Below, piece after piece: positions 10,769 through 22,399 of a stretch of 38,229 nucleotides of DNA. The notes beneath the pieces were generated by a model that had not been told where the DNA came from, searched no databases, and worked only from the letters and a program-made list of their open reading frames with translations. Positions within the stretch are counted from its first letter, which is position 1. Each line of letters opens with the position of its first letter. A program made the translations under genes and the position numbers. The stretch is from Schoenoplectus triqueter (Eukaryota; Streptophyta; Magnoliopsida; Poales; Cyperaceae), in contig CAXKVV010001910.1 of NCBI GenBank assembly GCA_964058805.1, positions 1-38,229 on the forward strand. The letters run 5' to 3'.

Positions 10769-11440
10769 TATATGTATTCATGTTTGTGAGGATCTCATGT
10801 CATGGAGCCTTGATCTTGTATTTTGATAATTTTGTGCGATAAAATGAGACTACAAAAGATAAAAAAACTCAAATAAACTAACTGAAGAAGTATTATTTTA
10901 ATTGAATATAGTTAATATTATTGTGAAATTTGTGTCATAATGCTTGAGTATGCAACAATTATAATATAAATTAATATAAAATATCATTTAAAATAGCTAT
11001 GTATATTTGGTGATTTATTTGTTTAAATGAGATAAAAAAATGATGTAAAAGTTGAATAAACTAACAGAAAAAGTATTATTTTGATGCATTTGTATTCATC
11101 TTTGTGCTCAACTTGTATTATAAAAGCTTGAACTCATAAAGATTATAATATAAATCAATAGAAAAATCCTTCAAGACAACATTTTGTGTTTTACTGATTT
11201 TATTTGTTGACATTAGACAATAATTAATACAAAACTCAAATACACTACTAAAAAAAAATACTATTTCAATACATTTATTTGCATCTTTGTGCTCAACTCA
11301 TGTTATAAAGTCTTGAGGTCGTAGTGATTTATATAAAACATCAAAATACATCATTGAAAATAATTATATATATTTTGGTGATTTTATTTATAGAAATGAG
11401 GCAACAAATAATATAAAACTTGAATAAATAAATGTATAAA
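10769..11440 (+). repeat. AT-rich satellite, about 183-bp period, block A
   Basis: About four diverged units are present. Corresponding points (AATAAACTAAC or variants) fall at 10871, 11053, 11238 and 11422, giving spacings of 182, 185 and 184 bp. Each unit contains GTATTCATCTTTGTG, a TCATGTTATAAAG-type segment, GATTATAATATAAAT, and TATTTTGGTGATTTTATTTG followed by GAGGCAACAAATGATA-like sequence. The array begins directly at the end of the left giant LTR copy, so that element inserted into it or truncated it. Monomers of 150-190 bp are common among plant heterochromatic and centromeric satellites, but nothing here proves a centromeric location. Confidence 0.85.
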
Positions 11441-11517
11441 ATAAATTAATTTATAGTATATGGATAAACAAAGAATTTTTGAATGGAAAAACTAATGAGA
11501 GTGACTAAATATGGAAC

Positions 11518-11600
11518 ATCAAAGTTCAGTGATTAAAAATGGATAAATGAAAGTTTAGTGATCAAATATAAATAAACATCAAAGTTCAGTGACATATTAG
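11518..11600 (+). repeat. Short tandem repeat, about 30 bp, 3 copies
   Basis: AAAGTTCAGTGA or AAAGTTTAGTGA occurs at 11521, 11550 and 11581, each preceded by an AT-rich spacer with ATAAA and ACATC. It starts shortly after the AT-rich satellite is interrupted. Repeats of this type are often seen near ends of plant mobile elements, but I cannot assign a family. Confidence 0.7.
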
Positions 11601-12214
11601 AAAATTAACCCTAGAAATTGATTTAACAAAGAAATTAACACCAGGAGAGGAGAGGAGAGGAAGGCGGAAAGAAAAAGAGAGTAGTAAAAAAGAGGCAAAG
11701 GAGCAAAGAAGGAGATGATGGCCCATATGAATGAATGAAACTGTAACATAGTTTAATTATTAAGGTATTGTTCATGGGATTATTTCTAATTTTAAATCAC
11801 TTGAGGGTTTAATTGCAAAGTGGAAGAAAAAAATGAAATACACAAAGAGAAAAACATATTTAGCTTACCTGTACGTGGCATGTGGCTGCCGTAAGATGAT
11901 TATATATACCAACTAACTTTCAAATTAGCTCCTTAATCTTATTCACAAGAAGATATCGAAGAAATTAAAGAGATGACTGTAAATTATATTGCATCTAATA
12001 TTTGATAATTTATTTCATAATTTTTTCTGTTATTTGTAAATATTTTTTCCAAATCTTTTAGTTATTATATATTTATTTGTGTTATTCAGTTATTATGTGA
12101 GTTATGTGAAATATGTGTGTTTGTTTATTTGTGTTATTCAGTTCTATTTATATGTCTCTGTTTATATATGTGGCTGGTATATGGGCTAGCCACCGAAAAC
12201 GGGGAATTATTTAA

Positions 12215-12537
12215 AAAAAAAATATTTTAGAACTGGTTATTCATTGAAACCGATTTTAATTGATAAATTGAATTAGACCGGCTATGGGTTAAAACCGGCT
12301 TTAATTGTAAATAAATTAGAACCAGTTATGTTAAATGAAGTTAAAACCGGTTATTTAATAACCGACGCCATATATTAAAACCAGTTACAAAAAAACCTGC
12401 TCTAACTACGATTCTTACTCTTCTATTTTAACACTGGTTAGAAAAGATTTAGCACCGCTTACTTTTAAAATCGGTTATATATCCGGTGCTAAATTGTTTA
12501 TAAAATCGATTCTAAAACTTTTTTTTTCTGGTAGTGC
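12215..12537 (-). mobile_element. CACTA (En/Spm-type) transposon terminus with subterminal repeats
   Basis: The sequence ends TTTTTTCTGGTAGTG at 12537; on the minus strand this reads CACTACCAGAAAAAA, a classical CACTA-superfamily terminal inverted repeat. The preceding 320 bp are dense in short motifs in both orientations, such as AAAACCGGTTAT, AACCAGTTA, AACCGATTTT and ACCGGCTT, as expected for the subterminal repeats bound by the transposase. The other terminus was not found upstream and no transposase coding is present, so this is a truncated end or a degraded element. The 3-bp target duplication cannot be checked without the partner end. Confidence 0.72.
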
Positions 12538-14477
12538 AGGATGTCTCTTCGTTGGATAAGAATGATTTTTTTTTTAAAAGAACACTATACCTTGTATTCA
12601 CCTGGCACTGGCTTCCCATGAACTGCCTCAGTGATATACGTATCTCACTCTCCCTGTTTGTTACGATAAGAAAGAAAATAAAACAAAACTGAAAAAGGAA
12701 AGCAAGAAGCGAAAGAAGAAACAGAAGAAAGAATTCGTGACCTGCTTAGTAGTACGTAAACTTCATACTTGTCAGATCTTGATGGAGGGAAGAAGTCTCT
12801 CATTGAAGCAGCCGGCCAATAATGCATAAACCATCGGTCCTTCAAGGAGTGTCAGATAGAATGCATTTGAATAATGGCTCGAAGAATCCAAATATTAGCA
12901 AATATCTTCTCACGTGAAACATCTTGTATCATGGTAAATTGATATTATAATTGATGTTAAAATTTGACCTGGGATGTTAACAACACTAAATGGAGAATTG
13001 ATCAGCTAACCTTATATATGGTTAAATGAATTATTAATTAAAATAACAATGAATAAGTGCACCCCACAAGTATTTTGAAAAGAAAATCATTAATTATATA
13101 GTATACGTGAATAAACAGAGAGCTATGTTCTAATTAATACCATTAATTATAATAAGATCACCTAATTATTGTGTTCAGGAATGGATGGTTGAATATTATA
13201 TTCATCCTTGATGTGAGGTGGATTGACCTTTTAATCAAAGCCAGCGGTAAAGATTCATCAAACATAATATCTGTTTAATATGACTATGTGATCGGAGTGA
13301 CATCAGGATGAATTATAAATATGAATGTAACCGATTTTTCTATAACTTATATTTTATTTTATTAGTTTATTTGGATTGTGAAAATGAAACCATTGATTTT
13401 TATTTATGCATATTGTATATCGATTGTTATATTTTTTAACTAGCATCATATGCATTAAATGATTATGCATATGTCATTTTGTCTGGTATCCTTTTAAACT
13501 ATTTTCGTAATTGGACTTTTTATGTGATTTGAACATGTGGACGTCACAGAATAAACTCCTTTGTGGGATACCCTGTGGGTCTAAATTATATGCTAAGTAA
13601 TATATAGGAGGTCGAGGGTCGCAACCTGACTCCCAAAAATAGATTCACTATGCACATCTTAAAATTGTCCCCTTCTGTGTCCAGTACCGGTTAAGAAAGA
13701 GGGTTATATTACTTTTCTGGACCTGGGCATGCCGCTGTGTCAAACTAATCTGATATGTCAGAATATGTTTTTCTTGATATGTCTGAATAATTATGCATCT
13801 GAATTAATTCAATCTGAACTAAAACCTGACTATTTAATGGTATAAGCCTACGACACAACAGATGTGGGTTGAAAAACCCTAGCACATTGGATGTGTGTAC
13901 CAGACTAAGTATATTGTGTTAGTTTATCAACAAATCTGATATGAGTTAATTCATTATCGATTGTCTCTATTAATCGAATTCATTTGAATTATGTTTTAAT
14001 TCATGTGCATACATTACAAAGTATTTTATTTTGACAATTAGAAAGTAATTTTTATGTGCTTTACTATAATAATAAAAATAGGCATAATGCTATATGATAT
14101 TCGATAATTATTGCATAAAAAATGTATTAATTTTGATTTAAATAGAAAAGTCTGTATTGTACTTTCTTTATAATGGATATATATAAAAGATTTTCTGAAT
14201 ATACATGAATTTGTTTAACAAATAGAAAAACATTAAAAAGTTAGTTTTACTCTAATTTTTTTATTTTAATTATTAAAGTTGAATATAGAACATTTATTTG
14301 ATTAAATTAATTTATAACATTATTTTTACTATAAATTTATTATAGAGAAACTACGTCATAAAATAACCGTTTACTGAGTTTTATAAGCTGACTCTGTTTT
14401 GTTTCTTTGTTACTTTTCTTTTTATGTTGGCGACGTAGGTTGACTAGCCTTCGTATGGATGTAGAAGATACTAGTTC

Positions 14478-14502
14478 TGTAACGCCCCGGTCAGGGGTGT
14501 TA
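14478..14502 (+). mobile_element. LTR-start-like motif (possible LTR fragment)
   Basis: TGTAACGCCCC is followed by GGTCA and GGGGTGTTA, giving a 9-base stem with one G-T pair. The arrangement resembles the start of the 518-5924 LTR (TGTCACACCCC, then AGGGGTG). It may be the 5' edge of a truncated LTR extending to about 14700, where the satellite resumes. No partner terminus or target duplication was seen. Confidence 0.35.
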
Positions 14503-14720
14503 TAGAAACATAAGAACGAATGATGCTAATGGAATGAGAGTATTTTGGTCAAAAGAGATATTTTCCTATTTTTGTTTATTAATTTAGTTTGTAATGAGTA
14601 TTGATAGAAAATATCTAATTGATTGAGTTTTGGAGTGGCATTAAAGAAAATTTAAATTTTGAAGCGATATTTTGTTAATTTTAGTGTTTTGAGGTGGCAT
14701 AAAACTAATTTTCCCCATAA

Positions 14721-15602
14721 ACTAATAGAACATATCACTAAAAATAATAGTGCATTTTGGTGATTATCATTTTATTTGTTTAAATGAGATAACAAATGAA
14801 ATAAAATTCAAATAAACTAACTGAAGAAATACTATTTAATGCATATTATTCATCTTTTTGTGAATCCCGCATCATATAGCCTTTAGCTCACAGTGCTGAT
14901 GAGAAAAATTAATAGAAGATAACATTCAAACTATTTTTTTATATTTTGATCATTTTATATATTAAAATAAGACTACAAATGATATAACACCAAAAAAAAT
15001 ACAGAAGAAATATTATTTTAATTGAATCATGTTAATATTTTTTTCAATTTGTGTCATAAAGGTTCGAGTATAAAACAATTATAATATGAAGCAATACAAG
15101 ACAACATTCAAAATAAGTTTGTATATTTTGGTGATTCTATTTGTTAAAATGAGGCAAAAATGATACAAAACTCGAATAGACAAATGCAATAAATATTATT
15201 TTAATATATTTATATTATTTTAATGTATTTATAAAGTCTTGAGTTTACAATGATTATAATAAAAATTAATATAATAATATCGTATATTTTAATGGTTATG
15301 TGTTGAAATGGGGCTACAAAGGATACAAAACTCGAATAATATAAAAGAAGTATTATTTTATTTAAATTGTGTTAATATTTTTGCGCAATTTATGTCATAA
15401 GGGCTCAAGTATGCAATGATTATAATGTAATCCAATACAAGACATCATTAAAAAAAGTTAGTGTATTTTGGTTTTGTTTTGTGTTGAAATGATGCAACAA
15501 ATGGTACAAAATTTGATTTGACTAAAAGTATAAATATTATTTTAAAGCATTTGTATTCACAGTGATTATAATATATATAAAAAAGAAGACATAATTTAAA
15601 AT
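14721..15602 (+). repeat. AT-rich satellite, about 181-bp period, block B
   Basis: This is the same family as block A. About five units are recognisable from the recurring ACAAATGATA, GAAGAAATATTATTTTA, GATTATAATA and TATTTTGGTGATT segments; corresponding points fall at 14817, 14997, 15178, 15337 and 15518. One interval is only about 159 bp, so one unit carries a deletion. The last unit joins the 58-bp satellite at about 15603 with no intervening element. Confidence 0.83.
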
Positions 15603-16229
15603 ACACGACTCCCTCGATACCTCCGAAAATGAGTCCGGGCGCGCAAAACACGAAAACGGGTCCCGACGCTCTCGGTACCGCCGAAAACGAGTCCGGGAGC
15701 GCAAAACGGGAAAATGGGAACCAACGCCCTCGGTACCGCGGAAAATGAGTCCGGGTGCGCAAAACATGAAAACGGGACACGACGCCCTCAGTACCGCCGC
15801 AAACGAGTTCGGGCGCGCAAAACTTGAAAACAGGACCCGACGCCCTCGGTATCGCCGAATACGAGTCCGGGCGCGCAAAACATGAAAACGGGACACGACG
15901 CCCTCGGTACTGCCGAAAACGAGTCCGGGCGCGCAAAACATGAAAACGGGACACGACTCCCTCGGTACCGCCGAAAACGAGTCAGAGCGTGCAAAACATG
16001 AAAACAGGACACGACACCCTCGGTACCGCCGAAAACGAGTCCGGGAGCGCAAAATGGGAAAAAGGGAGCCGACGCCCACGGTACCGCCGAAAATGAGTCC
16101 GAGAGCGCAAAACATGAAAACGGGACACGACGCCCTCAGTACCGCCGAAAACGAGTTCGGGCGCGCAAAACATGAAAACAGGACCGGACGCCCTCGGTAC
16201 CGCCTAAAACGAATCCGGGCGCGCAAAAC

Positions 16230-19080
16230 ATGAAAACGGGACACGACGCCCTCGGTACTGCCGAAAACGAGTCCGGGCGCGCAAAACATGAAAATGGGAC
16301 ACGACTCCCTCGGTACCGCCGAAAACGGGACACGACACCCTCGGTACCGCCGAAAACGAGTCCGGGAGCGCAAAATGGGAAAAAGGGAGCCGACGCCCTC
16401 GGTACCGCCGAAAATGAGTCCGAGAGCGCAAAACATGAAAACGGGACACGACGCCCACAGTACCGCCGAAAACGAGTTCGGGCGCGCAAAACTTGAAAAC
16501 AGGACCGGACGCCCTCGGTACCGCCGAAAACGAATCCGGCCGCGGAAAACATGAAAATGAGAAACGACGCCCTCCGTACCACCGAAAACGAGTCCAGGCG
16601 CGCAAAACATGAAAACGGGACACGACTCCCTCGCTACCGCCGAAAACGAGTCCCGACGCGCAAAACATGAAAACGGGACACGACACCCTCGGTACCGTCG
16701 AAAACGAGTCCGGGCGCACAAAACATGAAAACGGGACACGAAGCCCTCGGTACCGCCGAAAACGAGTCTGGGCGCGGAAAACATGAAAACGAGAAACGAC
16801 GCCCTCGGTACCGCCGAAAACGAGTTCGGGAGCGCAAAACGGGAAAATGGGAGCCGACGCCCTCGGTACCGCCGAAAAATGAGTCCGAGAGCACAAAACA
16901 TGAAAACGGGACACGACGCCCTCAGTACCGCCGAAAACGAGTTCGGGCGCGCAAAACTTGAAAACAGGAACCGACGCCCTCGGTACCGCCGAAAACGAAT
17001 CCGGCCGCGGAAAACATGAAAATGAGACACGACGCCCTCCGTACCGCCGAAAACAAGTCCAGGCGCGCAAAACATGAAAACGGGACAACTCCCTCGGTAC
17101 CGCCGAAAACGAGTCCAGGCGCGCAAAACATGAAAACGGGACACGACACCCTCGGTACCGTCGAAAACGAGTCCGGGCGTACAAAACATGAAAACGGGAC
17201 ACGAAGCCCTCGGTACCACCGAAAACGAGTCTGGGCGCGCAAAACATGAAAACGGGACACGACGCCCTCGGTACCGCCGAAAACCAGTCTGGGCGCGCAA
17301 AACATGAAAACGGGACACGACGCCCTCAGTGCCGCCGAAAACGAGTCCGGGCGCGCAAAACATGAAAACGGGACACGACTCCCTCGGTACCGCCAAAAAC
17401 GAGTCCGGGCAATCAAAACATGAAAACGGGAAACGAAGCCTTCGGTACCGCAGAAAACGACTCCGGGAGCGCAAAACATAAAAACGGGACACAACGCCCT
17501 CGGTACAGCCGAAAACGAGTCCGAGCACGCAAAACATGAAAACGGGACACGACGTCCTCGGTACCGCCGAAAACGAGTCCGGGCGCGCAAAACATGAAAA
17601 CAGGACACGACGCCCTCGGTACCGCCGAAAACGAGCCCAGGCGCGCAAAACATGAAAACGGGAAACGACGCCCTCGGTACCGCCGAAAACGAGTCCGGGC
17701 GCGCAAAACATGAAAACGGGACACGACTCCCTCATTACCGCCGAAAACGATTCCGGACGCGCAATACATGAAAACGGGAGTCGACGCCCTCGGTATCGCC
17801 GAAAACGAGGCCGGGCGCGCAAAACATGAAAACGGGACACGACGCCCTCTGTACCGCCGAAAACGAGTCCGGGCGCGCAAAACATGAAAACAGGACCGGA
17901 CGCCCTCGGTACCGCCGAAAACGAATCCGGCCGCGGAAAACATGAAAATGAGAAACGACGCCCTCCGTACCACCGAAAACGAGTCCAGGCGCGCAAAACA
18001 TGAAAACGGGACACGACCCCCTCGCTACCGCCGAAAACGAGTCCCGACGCGCAAAACATGAAAACGGGACACGACACCCTCGGTACCGTCGAAAACGAGT
18101 CCGGGCGCACAAAACATGAAAACGGGACACGCAGCCCTCGGTACCGCCGAAAACGAGTCTGGGCGCGCAAAACATGAAAACGGGACACGACGCCCTCGGT
18201 ACCGCCGAAAACGAGTTCGGGAGCGCAAAACGGGAAAATGGGAGCCGACGCCCTCGGTACCGCCGAAAAATGAGTCCGAGAGCGCAAAACATGAAAACGG
18301 GACACGACGCCCTCAGTACCGCCGAAAACGAGTTCGGGCGCGCAAAACTTGAAAACAGGAACCGACGCCCTCGGTACCGCCGAAAACGAATCCGGCCGCG
18401 GAAAACATGAAAATGAGACACGACGCCCTCCGTACCGCCGAAAACAAGTCCCGGCGCGCAAAACATGATAACGGGACACAACTCCCTCGGTACCGCCGAA
18501 AACGAGTCCAGGCGCGCAAAACATGAAAACGGGACTCGACACCCTCGGTACCGTCGAAAACGAGTCCGGGCGTACAAAACATGAAAACGGGACACGAAGC
18601 CCTCGGTACCGCCGAAAACAAGTCTGGGCGCGCAAAACATGAAAACGGGACACGACGCCCTCTGTACCGCCGAAAACTAGTCCGGGTGCGCAAAACATGA
18701 AAACGGGACACGACGCCCTCAGTGCCGCCGAAAACGAGTCCGGGCGCGCAAAACATGAAAACGGGACACGACTCCCTCGGTACCGCCAAAAATGAGTCCG
18801 GGCAATCAAAACATGAAAACGGGAAACGAAGCCTTCGGTACCGCAGAAAACGACTCCGGGAGCGCAAAACATAAAAACGGGACACAACGCCCTCGGTACA
18901 GCCGAAAACGAGTCCGAGCACGCAAAACATGAAAACGGGACACGACGTCCTCGGTACCGCCGAAAACGAGTCCGGGCGCGCAAAACATGAAAACAGGACA
19001 CGACGCCCTCGGTACCGCCGAAAACGAGTCCGGACGCGCAAAACATGAAAACGGGACACGACGCCATCGGTACCGCCGAA
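16230..19080 (+). repeat. Higher-order repeat, about 1391-1393 bp (24 monomers)
   Basis: Distinctive monomer variants recur in the same order at a near-constant offset. The GCTACC variant after GGGACACGAC falls at about 16635 and 18026. The GGGCAATCAAAAC variant falls at 17409 and 18802. A third copy of that variant with the same neighbours lies at 21585, two periods later, so an intermediate copy may have been replaced. The offset of 1391-1393 is 24 monomers give or take one base. Confidence 0.8.
16318..16348 (+). repeat. 31-bp recombinant monomer
   Basis: This monomer reads GCCGAAAACG joined directly to GGACACGAC, losing exactly the 27 bp between the two GAAAACG copies of the normal monomer. 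It is a direct footprint of deletion or unequal exchange between the two half-units. Confidence 0.88.
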
Positions 19081-19982
19081 AACGAGTCCGGGCGCGCAAA
19101 ACATGAAAACGGGACACGACTCCCTCATTACCGCCGAAAACGATTCCGGGCGCGCAATACATGAAAACGGGAGTCGACGCCCTCGGTACTGCCGAAAACG
19201 AGGTCGGGCGCGCAAAACATGAAAACGGGACACGACGCCCTCTGTACCGCCGAAAACGAGTCCGGGGGCGCAAAACATGAAAACGGGAGCCGACGCCCTC
19301 GGTACCGTTGAAAATGAGTCCGGGCGTGCAAAACATGAAAATGGGACACGACGCCCTCGTTACAGCCGAAAACGAGTCCGGGCACGCAAAAGATGAAAAC
19401 GGGACACGACGCCCTCGGTACCGCAGAAAACGAGTTTCGGGGCGCAAAACATGAAAACGGGAGCCGACACCCTCGGTACCGTCGAAACCGAGCCAGGCGT
19501 GCAAAACATGAAAACGGGACAAGACTCCCTCGATACCGCAGAAAATGATTCCGGACAAGCAAAACTTGAAAACGGGAGCCAACGCCCTCGGTACCGCCGA
19601 AACAGAGTCTGGGCGCGCAAAACATGAAAACGACACACGACACCCTCCGTACCGCCGAAAATGAGTCCGGGCGCGCAAAACATGAAAACGGGACACGACG
19701 CCCTCGTTACCGCGGAAAACATGAAAACGGGACACGATGCCCTCCGTACCGTCGAAAACGAGTCCGGGCGCGCAAAACATGAAAACAGGACACGACTTTC
19801 TCGGTAGAGCCGAAAACGTGTCCGGGCACGCAAAACATGAAAACGGGACACGACTCCCTCGGTACCGCCAAAAATGAGTCCGGGCAATCAAAACATGAAA
19901 ACGGGACACAAAGCCCTCGGTACCGCCGAAAACGAGTCCGAGCGCGCAAAATATTAAAACGGGACACAACGCCCTCGGTACA

Positions 19983-20067
19983 GTTGAAAACGAGTCCGGG
20001 CACGCAAAACATGAAAACGAGTTTGGGCGCGCAAAACATGAAAACGAGAACCGACGCCCTCGGTACC
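19983..20067 (+). repeat. 85-bp recombinant monomer
   Basis: Two monomers are fused here through GAAAACG, losing 31 bp (58 minus 27). The unfused ancestor-like version is visible at about 20758-20873, with the same flanking variants CAGTTGAAAACG and GAGTTTGGGCG. It complements the 31-bp monomer at 16318, since 31 plus 85 equals two monomers. Confidence 0.85.
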
Positions 20068-22399
20068 GCCGAGAACGAGTCCGGTCGCGCAAAACATGAA
20101 AACGGGACACGACGCCCTTAGTACCGCCGAGAACGAGTCCGATCGCGCAAAACATGAAAACGGGACACGACGCTATCTGTACCGCCGAAAACGAGTTCGG
20201 GCGCGCAAAACATGAAAACGGGACAACGCCCTCGGTACAGTCGAAAATGAGTCCGAGCGCGCAAAACATGAAAACGGGACCCGACGCCCTCGGTACAGCC
20301 GAAAATGAGTCCGGGCACGCAAAACATGAAAACGTGACACGACATCCTCGGTACCGCGGTAAACGAGTCCGGGCGCGCAAAATAAGAAAACGGGACAAGA
20401 AGCCCTCGGTACCGCCGAAAACGAGTCCAAGCGCGCAAAACATGAAAACGGGACACAACGCCCTCGGAACCGCCGAAAACAAGCCCGAGCGCGCAAAACA
20501 TGAAAACGGGACACGACGCCCTCCGTACCGCCAAAAACGAGTCCGGGCGCGCAAAACATGAAAACGGGACACGACCCCCTCGGTAGAAAACGAGTCCGGG
20601 CGCGCAAAATATTAAAACGGGACACGACTCCCTCGGTACCGCCTAAAACGAGTCCGGGCAATCAAAACATGAAAACGGGACACAAAGCCCTCGGTACCGC
20701 CGAAAACGAGTCCGGGCGTGCAAAACATGAAAACGGGACACAACGCCCTCGGTACAGTTGAAAACGAGTCCGGGCACGCAAAACATGAAAACGGGACACG
20801 ATGTCCCTGGTATCGCGGAAAACGAGTTTGGGCGCGCAAAACATGAAAACGAGAACCGACGCCCTCGGTACCGCCGAGAACGAGTCCGGTCGCGCAAAAC
20901 ATGAAAACGGGACACGACGCCCTTAGTACCGCCGAGAACGAGTCCGATCGCGCAAAACATGAAAACGGGACACGACGCTATCTGTACCGCCGAAAACGAG
21001 TTCGGGCGCGCAAAATTGAAAACAGGACCCGACGCCCTGGGTACCGCCGAATATGAGTCCGGACGCGCAAAACATGAAAACGGGACACGACGTTGTCGGT
21101 ATCGCCGGAAATGAGTCCGAGTGCGCAAAACATGAAAACGGGACACGACGCCCTCAGTACCGCCGAAAATGAGTTCGGGCGCGCAAAACTTGAAAACAGG
21201 AACCGACGCCCTCGGTACCGCCGAAAACGAATCCGGCCGCGGAAAACATGAAAATGAGACACGACGCCCTCCGTACCGCCGAAAACAAGTCCCGGCGCGC
21301 AAAACATGAAAACGGGACACAACTCCCTCGGTACCGCCGAAAACGAGTCCAGGCGCGCAAAACATGAAAACGGGACACGACACCCTCGGTACCGTCGAAA
21401 ACGAGTCCGGGCGTACAAAACATGAAAACGGGACACGAAGCCCTCGGTACCGCCGAAAATGAGTCTGGGCGCGCAAAACATGAAAACGGGACACGACGCC
21501 CTCAGTGCCGCCGAAAATGAGTCCGGGCGCGCAAAACATGAAAACGGGACACGACTCCCTCGGTACCGCCAAAAACGAGTCCGGGCAATCAAAACATGAA
21601 AACGGGAAACGAAGCCTTCGGTACCGCAGAAAACGACTCCGGGAGCGCAAAACATAAAAACGGGACACAACGCCCCCGGTACAGCCGAAAACGAGTCCGA
21701 GCACGCAAAACATGAAAAACGGGACACGACGTCCTCGGTACCGCCGAAAACGAGTCCGGGCGCGCAAAACATGAAAACAGGACACGACGCCCTCGGTACC
21801 GCCGAAAACGAGTTCGGCCGCGCAAAACATGAAAACGGGACACGACGCCCTTGGTACCTCCGAAAACGAGTCCGAGCGCGCAAAACATGAAAACGGGACA
21901 CGACTCCCTCATTACCGCCGAAAACGATTCCGGGCGCGCAATACTTGAAAACGGGAGTCGACGCCCTCGGTACCGCCGAAAACGAGTCCGATCGCGCAAA
22001 ACATGAAAACGGGACACAAAGCTATCCTTACCGCCGAAAATGAGTTCGGGCGCGCAAAACTTGAAAACAGGACCCGACGCCCTCGGTACCGCCGAATATG
22101 AGTTCGGACGCGCAAAACATGAAAACGGGACACGACGTTGTCGGTATCGCCGGAAACGAGTACGGGCGCGCAAAACATGAAAATGGGACACGACTCCCTC
22201 GGTACCGCCGAAAACGATTCCGGGCGTGCAAAACATGAAAACGGGAGCCGACGCCCTCGGTACCGCCGAAAACGAGGTCGGGTGCGCCAAACATGAAAAC
22301 GGGACACGACGCCCTCTGTACCGCCGAAAATGAGTCCTGGCGCGCAAAACATGAAAACGGGACACAAAGCCCTCGGTACCGCCGAAAACGAGTCCGGGC

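Larger units (their letters stand above)
11441..14720. other. Mixed sequence interrupting the AT-rich satellite, no gene identified
   Basis: The satellite stops at about 11440 and resumes at about 14721. Between them lie a short 30-bp repeat run (11518-11600), a purine-rich stretch (11640-11720), a CACTA-transposon end (12215-12537), and about 1.9 kb (12540-14470) in which I recognise nothing, with no frame longer than 70 codons. An LTR-start-like motif follows at 14478. The piece appears to be nested or fragmentary mobile DNA. Clean outer termini or target duplications were not found. Confidence 0.6.

Noticed and set aside
11236..11260. CACTACTAAAAAAAAATACT as the missing left end of the CACTA element
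   Set aside because: It aligns with the corresponding position of the other AT-rich satellite units, and the satellite continues without interruption after it.
12645..12845. Possible first exon on the minus strand (66 codons beginning MKDRWFMHYW)
   Set aside because: A GTATGA donor-like site follows, but no family is recognised, no further exons are visible, and the stretch sits between mobile-element fragments.
15537..19067. A 1176-codon minus-strand open frame as a repeat-protein gene
   Set aside because: It consists of 58-bp satellite units whose complement has no stops in any frame. The frame rotates through all three readings, ends within AT-rich satellite, and has many equivalent overlapping frames, so coding is not supported.
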